From Chromatiaceae bacterium (lineage in GTDB: Bacteria; Pseudomonadota; Gammaproteobacteria; Chromatiales; Chromatiaceae), in contig JACKMX010000004.1 in NCBI GenBank assembly GCA_024235175.1, forward strand, positions 372,001-436,000: a stretch of DNA of 64,000 nt, given 5' to 3'. The position numbers and the translations under genes are program-made. Shown piece by piece: positions 63,498 to 64,000 of the stretch (positions are counted from its first letter, which is position 1; the number at the start of each line of letters is the position of its first letter). The notes under the pieces are model-generated. The model had not been told where the DNA came from. It saw only the letters and a list, made by a program, of their open reading frames with translations, and searched no databases.

Positions 63498-64000
63498 TGC
63501 TCGATGCCGTCTTTGGAAATCAGGACCGGATAGTGCAACAGACCCAAGGCCTCGGCGATGTCGCTGGCCGACGCCGGCAGGATCGGCAGGCCCTTGGCGA
63601 TCTCAGCAATTATTCGCAGCTCATCGAGCGTCTCTGCTTCGACCAGCATCCCGACCGCGCCGATCTCGGCGAGTCGATCGCGGTGGGTTGCTAGCCATTT
63701 TCTGGAGAAGGCGTCGGAGCCAATGAGAAAGAACGGTCGCGCGAAGGGCTGCTGCGTACTCCTCGGCTCCACTCGTCCTGGTGTAAGTCCCGGAGATTGA
63801 ATCGGCAGCAGCCGCTCGAGATCGGCAGCGCCCAACGCTTGTTTCATTCGTGGGATTGGGCTTATCTGTGGTCTTTTTTCTTGTCTGTTCCCCTCATCGA
63901 ACACTTCAAGAAAAGGCGCCAGGGGTCGTGTCTCCCCGCTGTCGTGGATCACCGCCAGGACAGCGAACACCAAAGATGGAGTCATCAATAACGCTAACAT
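63494..64000 (-). CDS. Integrating conjugative element protein, PFL_4695 family (reaches window edge)
   Basis: At least 168 residues; an ATG coincides with the last bases of the window, so the true start may be there or beyond. It begins with a hydrophobic leader (LALLMTPSLVFAVLAVIHDS), followed by GETRPLAPFLEVFD and a Rossmann-like C-terminal half (FFLIGSDAFSRKWLATHRDR; GAVGMLVEAETLDELRIIAE; LPILPASASDIAEALGL). This agrees with TIGR03765-type proteins, which lie directly upstream of TraD in ICEclc-like modules. It overlaps traD by 4 bp. Confidence 0.82.
   Translation of the reverse strand: MLALLMTPSLVFAVLAVIHDSGETRPLAPFLEVFDEGNRQEKRPQISPIPRMKQALGAADLERLLPIQSPGLTPGRVEPRSTQQPFARPFFLIGSDAFSRKWLATHRDRLAEIGAVGMLVEAETLDELRIIAEIAKGLPILPASASDIAEALGLLHYPVLISKDGIEQ

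Overview
The window looks like the chromosome of a gammaproteobacterium carrying a large integrating conjugative element (ICE). The evidence is an ICEclc/PFGI-1/PAPI-1-type conjugation module, several PEP-CTERM surface proteins, REP palindromes with a RAYT transposase, and the 3' half of a tRNA-Lys(TTT) gene. No ribosomal or housekeeping gene is present, so the species cannot be fixed from this sequence.

Layout. (1) 1-632: an interrupted secreted-protein gene, then a 45-nt tRNA-Lys 3' fragment oriented as the distal attachment site of an element lying to the right. (2) 1.0-8.4 kb, minus strand (locus A): a transposase remnant, then a secreted toroid (terpenoid-cyclase-like repeat) protein, a Cys-rich secreted mini-protein, a DUF6714-like protein and a transglutaminase-like protein ending in membrane segments. 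(3) 8.6-16.4 kb, minus strand: a giant tandem-repeat adhesin with sixteen 92-residue Ig/cadherin-like repeats and four PKD-like repeats, broken by an out-of-frame repeat junction. It is co-transcribed with a dockerin-bearing secreted protein. (4) 16.7-31.8 kb: four PEP-CTERM-type proteins; locus B, a plus-strand paralogue of locus A (toroid and transglutaminase genes overlapping by 4 bp, plus a secreted partner); an IS5-family transposase; a decayed PEP-CTERM gene copy; and a broken helicase. (5) 31.9-39.9 kb, minus strand: a type I restriction-modification operon (hsdM, hsdS, hsdR) into which a RAYT gene and a zeta-like kinase with a small partner are woven by gene overlaps. REP palindromes sit in frame inside hsdM, hsdR and the RAYT gene. 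(6) 40.2-64 kb, mostly minus strand: the ICE type IV secretion module (TraD, PFL_4697, RAQPRD, PFL_4701, 4702, TraL-like, 4703/TraE-like, 4704/TraK-like, 4705/TraB-like, lipoprotein, TraC, thioredoxin-like, TraU-like, PFL_4711, TraG). It is interrupted by an AT-rich two-gene cassette (P-loop NTPase and phosphoribosyltransferase-like protein), a complete IS4-family element, a 264-bp interlocking-palindrome insertion and an IS91-type remnant.

The two best candidates for undescribed biology are the following. First, the duplicated toroid plus pseudo-transglutaminase loci share a conserved body ending in a GG-[LI]-NGG motif, followed by unrelated C-terminal tails: membrane helices in A, and a catalytic Cys-His-Asp transglutaminase in atypically AT-rich DNA in B. 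Small secreted or immunity-like genes accompany both. This is the architecture expected of a secreted polymorphic-toxin-like system. Second, a coupled NTPase/PRTase pair sits in an ICE accessory slot and is likely a defence or conflict module; the NTPase has lost its Walker A lysine. Both functions are inferences from architecture and context.
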